From Cladopsammia gracilis (taxonomy: Eukaryota > Cnidaria > Anthozoa > Scleractinia > Dendrophylliidae), in contig JAJGOT010000437.1 of NCBI GenBank assembly GCA_022457155.1, positions 513,501 to 577,500 of the forward strand: DNA of 64,000 bases, given 5' to 3'. Shown here piece by piece: positions 1 to 11,421 of this stretch (within the stretch, counting starts at the first letter, position 1; every line of letters begins with the position of its first letter). The position numbers and the translations under genes were made by a program. Under the pieces are notes generated by a model, which saw only the letters and a list, made by a program, of their open reading frames with translations, did not search any database and was not told the DNA's origin.

Positions 1-60
1 AACATCATCATCATCAACATCATCATCAACATCATCATCATCAACATCACCACAATCATC
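1..60. repeat. CATCAT/CATCAA microsatellite in coding frame
   Basis: A trinucleotide array of CATCATCAA type lies at the left edge. On the minus strand it continues the frame of the ROC exon as runs of Asp with interspersed Val. Either it is a translated acidic tract or an unseen donor removes it; the edge prevents a decision. Confidence 0.6.
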
Positions 61-3000
61 ACCAACAACACAATCTTCGTGGTCAAAGATTTCCATCTTA
101 AATTTTTGTCTTGTCACATATTTTTCACCCTGTTTGGACAGATCGTAAACCTTGTTTTCTACCTCAAGCCATTTCAAAGGAACTTCTATTTTTGTGTGGG
201 GCATGGCATCTGCCACAGCTAGTATCTCTTGCCGTAACTTTACAATTTGTCGATCTTCTTGACTTGGCAGTTGACCAGCACGAGTGTTATCTACCGTTAA
301 CGTCTGGGCAATGCGTTTACTGAAAACTCTTGCATTTCGACTAAGGAATTTCTTTAAAGCAACCATCCTGTTGTCGCCTACACAGTCAGCATGCGTTCCA
401 ACAAGAACCACTGGAGGTAATGTCTCACCATTCTCGGAAAGTCTCAATGAGTGCACCAAGTCCATCCACCTCATAATGTGATCAAGGTTTGTGTCACTGC
501 TGTCGGGCGCTGCAATTTCAACCTCTTCACAATCCTCCCCTTTTACCTTACATTGAGATGAGGTGGAAAGATCCCTTGTTAGGTCAAATACCAGAACATA
601 CACTGCTTCAGGTGACATGAAGATGGGGTGAATGGCACGATAAACAGCCTGACCAGCTAAATCCCAAATAACTGGCCAAACCCCACTGGGAATGGCGGCG
701 AACTCTTCCTTTCGTTTGCCGTCCAAGAGACGCACAATTTCATCGGGTATGCTGCCATTCGCCTGTTCTGTGACATCTGATGAGGACTTGTGATGAGTGA
801 TACAGAAAATAGAATCCATAGTCAGTAACATATATTTTTAATACATGTACATACAACTGTATACTTTTCAAAAGACATGTTAAGTATCACTCACTCTTCG
901 ATTACAATTAAATGAAGCTCACTTTTGCATGCATAAACCCCATAAGGAATTACTGTATGTAGCCAACAATCATTGAATTTTGAGATTTACTCAAAGGATG
1001 AGATTTGTTGGTTTGACTTTTCTAATTTAATACTGTATAACTATTATCCCAAGGGCCAATGGAGATCCACGTCTTTCGGTGCTCAAAATTTCTTGGGAAA
1101 TAAATTTCGACCAATACCAAAGGCATTGGAGAACAACTTCTAATGCTTGAACAGACGGTATGAAGTAGTACATGTACGCATTTCCTAAACTGAACTCTGT
1201 GTTGACCTCTGAAATTGCTACAACCAACATCGTGCGCAATAGTTTGAAGGAAGATAATTGTGGTGAGGAGGTAGCTTTTATTGGAAGCAGAAAAAAAGTG
1301 AAAATGAACCACAAGGTTACAACCGACTAATAATAGTTTAAAATATGCAAAAAGTGTGATAGCCCTGAAAAAGAGTTGGATTTAAATGATATTAGGTGCG
1401 GTTACACACACCATGGTAAATGGCATTTCCCATGGTAAATCATCCCGCAGTACATCACACTTGGGTTTAGTATACTGTGGTAACCAACGGTTACACGTGA
1501 TTTAAAAAAATGTCACTCAATTCTGTGAATCACTTTTCCTTTGCGGATACGTGTTGATGTCAAACGGAGCATCGTGATTGGCTCTTGTACCTTGGGCATC
1601 AAAACACCTTTGCGACTTACTACGTTAAATGTCATGGGTGCTTTGTGTGATCTTTTTTATGTATCCATGGATATTTACCACGGGAAATTTACCTCGGGAA
1701 ATGTCGGTCACACTCACTAAATGCAGTTTTCCGTGGTGAAAGGGTCATTTACCACGGTAAAAGTGCCCCGTGTAACCGCACCTACCGTAAAGTTCCGAAA
1801 GTAACGACCCTCGTTACTTTCGGATTTAGCAGCCTATCGCTACTTTCGGACGGTCGCTACTTTCGGGGGGTCGCTACTTTCGGACGGTCGCTACTTTCGG
1901 GGGGTCGCTACTTTCGGGTAGCTAAAACGTGCACCGTACATGGGTCGTTCGAAGTTAATAAAATCGCTACAAATGTGAAAACATGCACACTTTTTATTTG
2001 GAGAAACTTATTACATGTTATTGTTTTGAATAACCATTTGAAAGAATCAGTCTTTGAATAATCTACATTAGCAGCAGTCAGTTCCGGTAATATTAAATCG
2101 TATTGTGAACGCATAAGAAGTACTTTTCGCGGTTACAGTTAACTTTGTCAATAGGTTCTGTTTTTTTAGATGCGAGCATATGCATATGAAAAGAACTGGT
2201 TTAATATACCGTATGGTAGTTTTGTTACTAAAGAAAAAGGTTTGATTATCCCTATTACGTATGTAACGGGTATTCAGAGACGAAAGGTATACTTTTTGAA
2301 AACAAGTGTAATGTACTTTTAAGAGTTATGTATTGTCCTTTGAATAGGAATGTCAAAGATCATTATACTCATTAAAAATAAACCTCGGATCAGTTTGGTA
2401 TAGCTTCTTATGTTACATCTATCATTTCCGTTATTTCTTGCTAAAAAGGGAAATTACTTTTGAGGTCGCTACTTTCGGAGGGTCGTTATTTTCGAGGGGT
2501 CGCTACTTTCGGGATTTACTAACACCTGTGAAATTTTATCGCTTCTTTCGGAGGGTCGCTACTTTCGGAGGGTCGTTACTTTCCGGGGGTCGCTACTTTC
2601 GGAGGGTCGCTACTTTCGGGGGGTCGTTACTTTCGGGATTTGCTAACACCTGTGAAATTTCATCGCTACTTTCGGGGGGTCGTTACTTTCCGGGGGTCGC
2701 TACTTTCGGGGGGTCGTTACTTTCGGGATTTGCTAACACCTGTGAAATTTCATCGCTACTTTCGGAGGGTCGTTACTTTCCGGGGGTCGCTACTTTCGGA
2801 GGGTCGCTACTTTCGGGGGTTCGTTACTTTCGGGATTTGCTAACACCTGTGAAATATTACCGCTACTTTCGGGGGGTCGTTAACTTTCGGAACTTTACGG
2901 TATTATTGTAAACGTTGAAAGAACACAGATTCAAACCTCGGTTAGCCGGTTCCGTGCTGATTCAGGACTGAAGATATCAGGGATTTCTAAAATGGAAAAA

Positions 3001-4241
3001 ATACAACAATGGAAGATCACACATTTGCCTTCACCAATGCCTGCATACTGGAACTCTTACTTTATGCATATCAGTGGCACCTGCTAAAATTTTAAAGGGC
3101 ATTTTAGGACAATACTTTTTTGTCATATGCAAAAGGTTACCTAAATACCACAACCCTAAGACACTAATTGTTTCATGTAAATAAAACATACGGCTTCCTT
3201 CGATTGTTCAGTCGGGACAGAAGCAGGCGCATATTGGTCACGGTCACCCCTTTTTGTTCTCTTTCACATTAATTGTAGATGCTTGAAGCACTCATTTTGA
3301 TTTTAGTTTTTAAGTCATAGAGCACTTTTCAATTGTGTCGAAAGTAATTTCGTAATTGCTTTGGTTTTGCATTGCTACGCTTTGTGATTGGCTAAAAAAT
3401 TTCGCACCATTTTCTCAACCAATCAGAAGTAAAATCAAAACCAATCGTTACTTGCTCGCACGCGTTTTCCCATGCTTGGCGCCGCCGACATGTATTTGCT
3501 CCGAGTTCTGATTGGTTCATCGGATTGTCTGCGGGTTCTGTGATTGGTCAGAGTAATTATTTTGGTTTTGGTTTTACGACACTCAATTGAAAAACCGCTC
3601 TATCATTTAAACGATTGAAACATGTTTTCAAAAATCAAGTGTTTTGTTGTTTAGTACAGCTATTGTCACTGCTGTGTGCAGACCTGGGTTTTCTGAAACA
3701 TGATTCGCCGGTTATGAAGATGATCATTTCAGTTCGTGTAAGGTTGAAAGTAATCATCTCACACCTGTCAGATCTAATATTAAATCCAGTGACTCCAGGT
3801 TAAGTCTGTTAGTCGGTCTTGGTCTTTTGGTTGGTCTTGGAAAAGTATTGCTGAACTCTTCATAAGCTCTCGTTTCCTCAGCTTTTGCTTCGGCCAACAA
3901 TTCTTTACCAATGTACTCAGCGCATTTGTGATGGTACGCGGTTGTTTCTTGTTGCATGATAGAAAACTTCCATGGTTGAATTCCAGGATTTTTCAAGGGT
4001 TCATGCATTTGTACTCCATCTGTGCTTGTCTCGTTGTCTCTGAACTGTTCACCTTTAAGTGATCTTCCAACACTTGTTTTCCCTACCCGATCCTGGCCAA
4101 TGAGTAAAACTTTAACACGTCTGTCAAGTATCTTGCCAGTTTCTTTTGCTCTTCGATAAGCCGCAATAGCTTTTGGTCCTCTTGCCTTCACATAGCTTGG
4201 CATCGGATCAAACCAGGAGCTAAAATGCGATCGCTTCAGTG
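1..4241 (-). CDS. ROCO-family protein, ROC GTPase part (partial)
   Basis: Two exons are visible on the minus strand: 4241-3765 and 776 to beyond the left edge. The first begins after an acceptor (cctag) with a split codon, so an upstream exon is required but was not found. It ends in phase 1 at 3765 (donor GTGTGAG), and the second opens in matching phase at 776. The protein has a Walker A P-loop (LLIGQDRVGKTS), then across the intron a DxxGQ switch (WDLAGQ), a long strand-helix stretch and a THAD guanine-recognition motif, followed by the start of a COR-like segment. This is the Roc domain of ROCO proteins (LRRK and MFHAS1 relatives), a signalling GTPase. Other ROCO parts (COR body, leucine-rich repeats, kinase or death domain) lie outside the window, so the subfamily cannot be named. 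The last visible codons form an Asp/Val repeat. The 3 kb intron carries three MITE-like elements. Confidence 0.8.
1395..1782. mobile_element. MITE with TA target duplication
   Basis: A 388 bp element bounded by the inverted ends GGTGCGGTTACAC and GTGTAACCGCACC, with TA on both sides. Inside are repeated motifs of the type TTACCACGG and CCATGGTAAAT in both orientations, with no coding capacity. TA duplication fits a Tc1/mariner-mobilised non-autonomous element. It sits in the ROCO intron and abuts the next element at the shared TA 1783-1784. Confidence 0.75.
1785..2900. mobile_element. TA-flanked element carrying an 18 bp minisatellite
   Basis: The inverted ends CCGTAAAGTTCCGAAAGTAA (left) and its near-complement (right, ending CTTTACGG) are flanked by TA at 1783-1784 and 2901-2902. 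Next to both ends lie tandem arrays of a unit like GGTCGCTACTTTCGGGGG (about 1803-1917 and 2464-2885), in the same orientation at both sides. In the right array a longer unit containing TTTGCTAACACCTGTGAAAT recurs about every 100 bp. A 157-codon open frame over the right array is purely repetitive and not a gene. Confidence 0.7.
3320..3600. mobile_element. MITE family GAGCAG, copy 1
   Basis: A 281 bp element, TA-flanked, with ends resembling GAGCAGTTTTCAATTGAGT (here GAGCACTTTTCAATTGTGT) and the inverted copy ending ACCGCTC. The interior has CCAATCA/TGATTGG motifs in both orientations and a GGCGCCGCCGACATG core. The same element recurs at 41582 and 42578. Confidence 0.8.
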
Positions 4242-4289
4242 CTAGGAAAATAATACATAAACAATTCAATCAAGTACATTATAAGGACT

Positions 4290-4555
4290 TGTTTACAAGG
4301 AAAAAGAATGATCCTAGCACTGGGATCATTCTACAAAGCGGATCATCCAAGCAAGACATGTCAATCTATGTTTTCTGCTGACACGGTTGTTAGTACAAGG
4401 ATGATCCTAGCTGATAAGGTGGGATGGTCATTGCACAGCACTAGGATCACCCTAATGCTACAATCTTTGTACACTGAAAGCAGAAAACATTATATATTTT
4501 GCATTTTGATGATCCACATGCTTGGATAATCTGCCTGCTAGGATGATCCTAGCAC
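4290..4555. repeat. Imperfect inverted repeat rich in GATGATCCTAGC
   Basis: The motif ATGATCCTAGCACT recurs near both sides. The left half (GGATCATCCAAGCAAG then GTTTTCTGC) is mirrored on the right (GCAGAAAAC then CATGCTTGGAT). It probably is a small non-autonomous element; no clear target duplication was identified. Confidence 0.45.
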
Positions 4556-4790
4556 TAACAACACTTCATAAGTAAACCAAAAGCTGAAGATATGTCCTTG
4601 TCGTAGGATCATCTTCCTTTCAAGTAAATGAACAATCCCTTTTAATACTCAAATAAGGTTACTCAAATTAGATTAGTTGTCCCCAGTTACTAAACCAGAC
4701 TAAACAAACCTACAATGAACAGATTAGCAACAATCACTTATGTTATGCATATGAATCTTAAAAAAAAAAAACATTGTAACCTCACGTTAA

Positions 4791-6905
4791 GGAGGCTCGT
4801 ACCCATTTCTCAAGTCCACACCCTTTCAATTTTAATGGGCGATATCTTTTGCTGTAGTGCGTAAAAAGACAAGTCACTTTGCATGCAAACACACAATACA
4901 TTGAACTTTATGGGAGTATAGGATTTGTTTACATCGGTGCTTCCATGGCAACGGAATGGTGATCCTCTGAAATTCACAAGTTGCGGAGTTTCTCTAGATC
5001 AAGAGAAATTTTTGTAAAACCAGCTGGTGGACTAATTGATTACATCATGGGCTTCAACTGGACAAAGTTTGAAAGAAATGTATGAGAGCGTTTTCGAAAT
5101 TTTTAGGGATGAAGTTTTGGGGATTATAAATACAGTGAAAAACATACTATCGACATAATTGGCTAATATCTAAAGAAAATGATGCTCGATGGGGATGCAG
5201 TTTCATCTCATAGTAGTTTGATTCCATTTGAAATGGTGTGTGAAAAAGTGAGGGGGTTGCTTTGGCCGATTGCGAGAAAGAAGGATTTGATCAGCGTGCG
5301 TTCAGCTGCTCTTGTTGCCATTTTTGTATGTAATGTGGTCTACGCCTACAAATGTGATGATAATTTGGAAACCGCGAGATAAATTTTTTTAAAAATTTGA
5401 CAATCTCGAGATTGGTCATCAATTTATATGGCCTGCAAGTTTCAAGGACATTGAAGACATGCAAGGCAATAAAATAGGGCCTCCAATGTACCAATTTTTT
5501 CCCGCAGAGTTTGTGTTTACAAGTGAGCGTCCTCATTATTCACGGGTATTGTTTTCAAGTTTCATATGCACGTGCAAAACTTTACAAAAAAAAATATTTG
5601 CATCGGAACAGAACGCTCGATTGCTTTCCGAAGAATTTTCCGAAACATGCTAATAACTGGCTTGCGTTACGAATAGCAATGACAACAGTACTGATGAAGA
5701 CAACGTCGGAAACGTCACGTTTCATCAAGTGCCGGATGCAGAAATAACACATTTATGATTGTCTCACTCTGCTTATTTGTTGCAATCGGCGTAGCATCTG
5801 TTCCTTATTTAGATATAAAATAGCGCAAAGCAGAATTCTCAGCTAAAATATAAAGTTGTCACGCTGTTCTTGCGTGTGACATATTAAAGAAACACTGTTT
5901 CTGCATTACGTTTATAAATTTCCAAATTGGGATATGTTCTTCTTGTCCTGCAATTTTAAAAAGAGACCCTCGGTATGGCTGCATTACAGCGTAATAGCGC
6001 AACATCGAGTGCGTAATGTTATTACAATTCTCAAGCCAGCTATTAGCATATTTCGGAAAATTCTTCGGAAAGCAATCGAGCGTTCTGTTCCGGTGCAAAT
6101 AAATTTTTTGCTAAAGTTTTGCACGTGCATATGAAACTCGAAAACAATACCCGTGAATAATGAAGACGCTCACTTGTAAACACAAACTCTGCGGGAAAAA
6201 ATTGGTTCATTGGAGGCCCTATTTGATTGCCTTGCATGTCTTCAATGTCCTTGAAACTTGCAGGCCATATAAATTGATGACCAATCTCGAGATTGTCAAA
6301 TTTTTAAAAAAATTTATCTCGCGGTTTCCAAATTATCATCACATTTGTAGGCGTAGGCCAAATTACATACAAAAATGGCAACAAGAGCAGCTGAACGCAC
6401 GCTAATCAAATCCTTCTTTCTCGCAATCGGCCAAAGCAACCCCCTCACTTTTTCACAAACCATTTCAAATGGAATCAAATTACTATGAGATGAAACTGCA
6501 TCCCCATCGCGCATCATTTTCTTTAGATATTAGCCAATGATGTCGATAGTATGTTTTTCACTGTATTTAAAATCCCCAAAACTTCATCCCTAAAAATTTC
6601 GAAAACGCTCTCATACATTTCTTTCAAACTTTGTCCAGTTGAAGCCCATGGTCTAATCAATTAGTCCACTAGCGGGTTTTACAAAAATTTCTCTTGATCT
6701 AGAGAAACTCCGCAACCTGTGAATTTCAGAGGATCACCATTCCGTTGCCATGGAAGCACCGATGTAAACAAATCCTATACTCCCATAAAGTTCAATGTAT
6801 TGTGTGTTTGCATGCAAAGTGGCTTGTCTTTTTATGCACTACAACAAAAGATATGGCCAATTAAAATTGAAAGGGTGTGGACTTGAGAAATGGGTACGAG
6901 CCTCC
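4791..6905. mobile_element. Giant foldback element with TTAA duplication
   Basis: Two arms of about 870-880 bp (4791-5672 and about 6030-6905) are near-perfect inverted copies around a spacer of about 360 bp. Ends are GGAGGCTCGTACCC and its complement; TTAA lies on both sides (4787-4790, 6906-6909). TTAA duplications are typical of piggyBac and Kolobok superfamilies, so a non-autonomous member of one is inferred. Mirrored short open frames in the two arms are the same sequence read on opposite strands, not genes. Confidence 0.8.
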
Positions 6906-6909
6906 TTAA

Positions 6910-7727
6910 GGTCGCGGGGGACAGGTTCCGCTCATCAGTAATGCATTTATGAAAAGAGTATGCACTAAGTGCGACGGCTGATACCGAAAATGTGCGAAAT
7001 ATTCACGAACAGGCTCTGTGATGTTTTTGCATCAATAATTGCACGTGCAAAGCGCTGTCTGGTAAAATACACTATTTTTCAACGCATTGTTCTTTCTGCA
7101 TGAAGTGTTGACAATAGCCTGTGGATTAAAATTAGCAAAATTACCATAAATATATATTTTTTGCATTCGTGTTTGCTCTGAAGAGTGAAAACAAGCAATT
7201 TTGTGTCCAAGAATTCAGCGCGGATAGAGAATTTCATGAGTTGAAGCTGCAGGGAGGAAAACTTGGTGTATTGTAGATTGTCATATCTGACTCAAAATTT
7301 TTAAATAGGCTTTCAAAGGGAAGATACGAAGCTTGAAATTCTAACATGGACAATTTTACTCCTTTAAAAGCTAATAACTTTTAATTAAAGTTGAAATAAA
7401 AAAATCAGAGTCAGATATAACACAATAGACGTTTTGACGGATCAGTGAGTGGTGAAATCAACTTGCTTTGTGTTCTTCTCCAGGGGCAAACTTGGACATA
7501 AAATCACGTTTTTAAAAAATATAACTTTAGTCGCTTACAGCATTGCCGCAAAGCGCGATCTCTTCAACAAAAAACAATCCTTATGCACTTCCATTATTCG
7601 TCGATATCTCTGTTAAATATTAGCGAAATCGGCTTCCAAATGTTTACGATATAACGTTTTTCAAAGTGATACCCCTGCTAAAATTTTGCCTTATGAATTT
7701 ATTCATGGCCAAGTATCCCCCGCGACC
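6910..7727. mobile_element. Second TTAA-flanked element, 818 bp
   Basis: It starts GGTCGCGGGGGA directly after the TTAA that closes the previous element and ends TCCCCCGCGACC before TTAA 7728-7731. The inverted ends are about 11 bp long. The AT-rich interior has no recognisable coding content. It shares its left TTAA with the foldback element. Confidence 0.7.
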
Positions 7728-7731
7728 TTAA

Positions 7732-8639
7732 CTATAGACCAAAACTTATTTTTGGTATTATATCAGACAATGTATGGAGGGTCTATTGTAGAAATTAACT
7801 GGCTCAAGGAGAGGAGGAGCCTTTAAATGCTTTTCAATAAAAACCTTGATAAACAAGAAGCAGACAAATTTGCTATTGTTAGTAATGGTACTGTTATATT
7901 GGACAATATTTTGATGTTTTCAAATATTTTACTTGAAAGCAAATAAAAAATTTGTATACCATAAATGATGTGCAACATGAATCATTTTTGTCTCACATTT
8001 TATAAGTTGCAGAAATTCCACAATGCAGAAAAAACCATGAGAATGCTATAAGAGTGAATTTTACCTTTTAAAGTCTTTCTCTTGTTCTCACAAGTGGATT
8101 CCATAATAATTAATGTAAGTTATAAAAGGTTGGACTTTTCCTATTTTTTTTTCCTCATTTATAAGCATTATGTTGATATCCTCAGATCAAAGGCTCATAA
8201 TCCTGCAAACAAAATAATGACAAAAATTAATGTGTGTAAATTAAAATCTGTAAAAAACCTGAAAAGAAGGCCTTTACAACTATACATGTATGTTTCTAAA
8301 GTCAAAAATTATATGCTCCAAAAACAGAGGATTATGTTCCCAAAATTTAGGCTTGGTTGAGACACCATACTGTACTTCACATCAGCCAACCTATTTCAAT
8401 GAATTAAGTCCATGTGCCTTGTACAGTGTCTGAATAAATTCAGAACGGCTGATCTAATAATGATTTGGATCACTCTGCTCAACCATTTTTAATAAAGCTG
8501 GTTTCTGTAGCATGAAGCGACTGAGAGTATTGCCACTCCCCCCTGAATGGGATGCTGGTCTATCACAAGGAATAACAACTGTGGACCGGCTTTGAATCAG
8601 ATGCTGAGCCAAATCAAATGCATCAAGACAGTATTAAAA
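7732..8639. other. AT-rich spacer
   Basis: No gene seen. A short stretch at about 8533-8570 (CTGAATGGGATGCTGGTCTATCAC) resembles, in reverse orientation, the repeat at 59560-59600 and may be a remnant of the same SINE/LINE tail. Confidence 0.4.
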
Positions 8640-8830
8640 TGTGCAGTTCCAGAAAATATCCATACTCCCCCCACGGAAGGTTTTTTGTTTAGCAACCCCC
8701 ATCTCCACAGGAAATTCCAGTTTAGCTTCATACTTTGCTTCTAAAATGTTGGCTTTTAAGAGTCCCCTTCCCCTAGGAATTTCCAATGACCTTCCATGGC
8801 GTGGGTATGGATTTTTTCTGGAACTACACA
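8640..8830. mobile_element. Short MITE with TTCCAGAAAAWATCCATAC ends
   Basis: About 190 bp. The left end TGTGCAGTTCCAGAAAATAT and the inverted right end (CTGGAACTACACA) are followed inward by CCCCCCACGGAAGG and its mirror CCTTCCATGGCGTGGG. Its terminal motif is shared with the larger element at 9005, so the two are probably one family. Confidence 0.65.
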
Positions 8831-9004
8831 ATGTATTGCAGTGTTTAAAATGTCTTCTGCTGACTCAAATCTGCAATTTTGTCTGGATTGAATTAATTTC
8901 AGCTGAATTAAGCCAAGATTAATTAATTAAAGTTTAATTAATTATAAGTAGGTTCAAAGACTGCCTTAGAAAATATTTAGTAATGACACATGGCAAAGTG
9001 CAAA

Positions 9005-10556
9005 TGGGTTATTCCAGAAAAAATCCACACCCCCCGACGGATGGCAAGATTTTTTGACCCCTCCCCCTGCTCGGATTTCCTTGGCCCGCTAGATCCCCCC
9101 TCCCGCCAGGATTTCCAAGCCCGGAGACCCCCCCTCCTGCCCGGATTTCCAATAAATTTTTGGAAGCCCTAAATTTACAGATAATGAAACAAATACATGT
9201 AGTCGCATTCAGGAGATCGTGTTTTTATATTTATCTAAACTGTGGTGATTAGTGCTATAAATTGGTGAAACATTTTTTAAATAAATATTGCGTGACACAT
9301 CATACAAAAAAACCCCGTGATTTCAAGACAAAATCGAATGAAATGTTTCTATAAATCTAGTTCCTTAAATAACTGCTTTGATTTTGGTATGTTTTAATTT
9401 TTTCCAGGCTTCACAGTTTCTTTAAAGTGTTGTTGCAAATACACAATTTTGTTTTATGCAAATTTAGTATAAAATGTAATTTGATCGCGCACTGCGTTTC
9501 CAAAACATTTTTTCTTAAGGTCAAAACTTTTGAATGAAACTCATATTTCCTTGAATGAAAATGTCTTTCCCTTGAATAGAAGAGTTACATGTAAACACTT
9601 GTCAGAATTCAGTGATTTTCTGCTTCCGGAAGGCTTCGCGATTTATTTATCCTAATTGCAGCGCCGAGCGCTTGCGTCTGCGAAATGTTGTAAACATCAC
9701 AAAATATTATTTAAATTCAGTAACCTATTTTATTACATCTAGTGTTTTCTAAAATTTCCGACTTTTCCTGTGTATATAGAATGCCATTCTTATCCGTAAG
9801 GATGATTCACATGTTTTCGCGAATCAAAAAAATCTTGGAAGCAAACAAATTCAGAAAGCGCTATTTAATTTAATTATATTTACTAGCGCGCCTTAATTAC
9901 CGTGATTATTGGCTTCACGAAGAAAACATTCGAACAAGTTTGATCGCAATTTGCCTTTAAGTATTAAATTGGAAAGCTTCTTCCAATTATTTTATATTTC
10001 CTTCAAGGTTTAAGGCATCAACTAAACAGTACACTAGGAAGAACGGCATAAAAGTTTGGACATTTGCATATTACTAAGCTTATATCAGATTACAGGGAAC
10101 GTGCACGAAAGCAAGCTGAAACAATTCTACAAATAGAAAACAAATACGTACTTGCAAAACGGTGCATCTATTTTTTTGGTCAAAAATCGTTTGTCTTTTT
10201 TTTCAAATCGGCTGACAATTTCAATGTTGCTGGCAAAAACTCGGACAAGAGCTTTGTTGCAAGGTACCGAAGCACGCTTCCGGTTACGTTAACCACTGAC
10301 TTTCTCCATATTAGAGTTGTATTTTCTACCTTTCATCCGGTTTATTCTCTATGAATAATGTGGAACCGACGAAGTTAAACCTGAACTAATTGTTTTGAAC
10401 ACAAAGTGTTCTCTTCAAAATCGACCCCTGAGGAAGGATTTTTAGGTCCAGACCCCCCCTCCCGCCTGGATTTCCAGAGCCCTCAACCCCCTCTCCCGCG
10501 AGAATTTCCAGCATGCCATCCGTCGGGGGGGTGTGGATTTTTTCTGGAATAACCCA
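9005..10556. mobile_element. 1.55 kb non-autonomous element, TGGGTTATTCCAG ends
   Basis: The left end TGGGTTATTCCAGAAAAAAT is repeated inverted at the right end (TTTTTTCTGGAATAACCCA), followed inward by CCACACCCCCCGACGGATGGC and its mirror. Both subterminal regions contain several copies of a C-rich motif near CCCGGATTTCCA. The AT-rich interior of about 1.2 kb has no credible gene. No target duplication is evident. Confidence 0.7.
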
Positions 10557-11220
10557 ATAATGTACAAACAGGTGCATTAAGAGTAGTAGTTTGGCAATTT
10601 TCAGTAATTCTAAATAAACCCATGAAGAAAAAAGGCAAAAGGGCACATCTATGCTGGCGTAATATTTGTTGCTCTAACTAATGATACTATTTTGCTTCTT
10701 ACACTGGCCTTTTGCACCAATTGGTCACATGACCAACATTCCTCAATTATAAACACCCGGCAATTTGAAACCTAGTAAGCAAATACAAATGTATAATTAT
10801 AATAATAATTTATTATTTAGTATATACTAAAACAGAAGATGGCATTGATGGTGTGCTCTAATTGGCTACTGAAACTCAGGATAGCAATTCACCTCCAAGC
10901 AATTTGCACGTGAAAATTGTAATTGTTGACAGGAAAAAATGAGTTGAAAATTTTCATGCTATATTATTATCTCACTGTTTTAGTACATACTAAAAACAAC
11001 TATTCAGACTTATTAACTGGCCAGTGGCAGATATTTACCTTGTGCTTTGCGGCTTGGTTAATATCCACCACTAGCCACCTCAGTCCACTTCGGTGAATAG
11101 TTGTTAATTATTTCATTTGATACCTTTAAAGTGGGGATTTTTTTATAGCCATTTGAACTTACCCAGGTGATGCCGATGCCATTTTAAACTTATTCCAATA
11201 TGAGTTCACTTGTCCATTTA
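10557..11220. other. AT-rich spacer before the two-gene transposon
   Basis: No gene seen. A TTTAGTATATACTAAAA palindrome at about 10817 and a similar GTTTTAGTACATACTAAAAA at about 10979 suggest another small inverted-repeat insertion. Confidence 0.4.
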
Positions 11221-11373
11221 CAGAGGGTTTCACATAACTTTTGACGAACGGGTTCCGAAGTTTCTTCGGAATTTCCGAAGTTGGCGACGAACTTGGCAAT
11301 TTGATTACGTAGTTGTCGATCAAACTGCGAACTTTGAAACGAAATTGCGAACTTAATTCGGAACTTAGTTGCG
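11221..11373 (+). repeat. Left terminal inverted repeat
   Basis: Begins CAGAGGGTTTCACATAACTT and is built of variations on the words GAACTT, TTCGGAA and TTGCGAACTT, an internally repetitive composition that could offer several transposase binding sites. It pairs with 15330-15482 at equal length. The companion gene starts 49 bp inward. Confidence 0.9.
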
Positions 11374-11421
11374 CTACTTGGGAACTTGTGAACGATTTTC
11401 ACCTTTGTGCTCTTCTTCACA

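Noticed and set aside
1022..1314. Two overlapping minus-strand frames of about 95 codons
   Set aside because: No domain, no splice context, and they lie in the ROCO intron.
2438..2911. 157-codon open frame with GRYFRRVATFGGS-like repeats
   Set aside because: It is the translation of the 18 bp minisatellite inside a transposon; every frame of such an array tends to be open.
5179..6517. Pairs of nearly identical short open frames on opposite strands
   Set aside because: They are mirror images created by the arms of the foldback element 4791-6905 and have no domain content.
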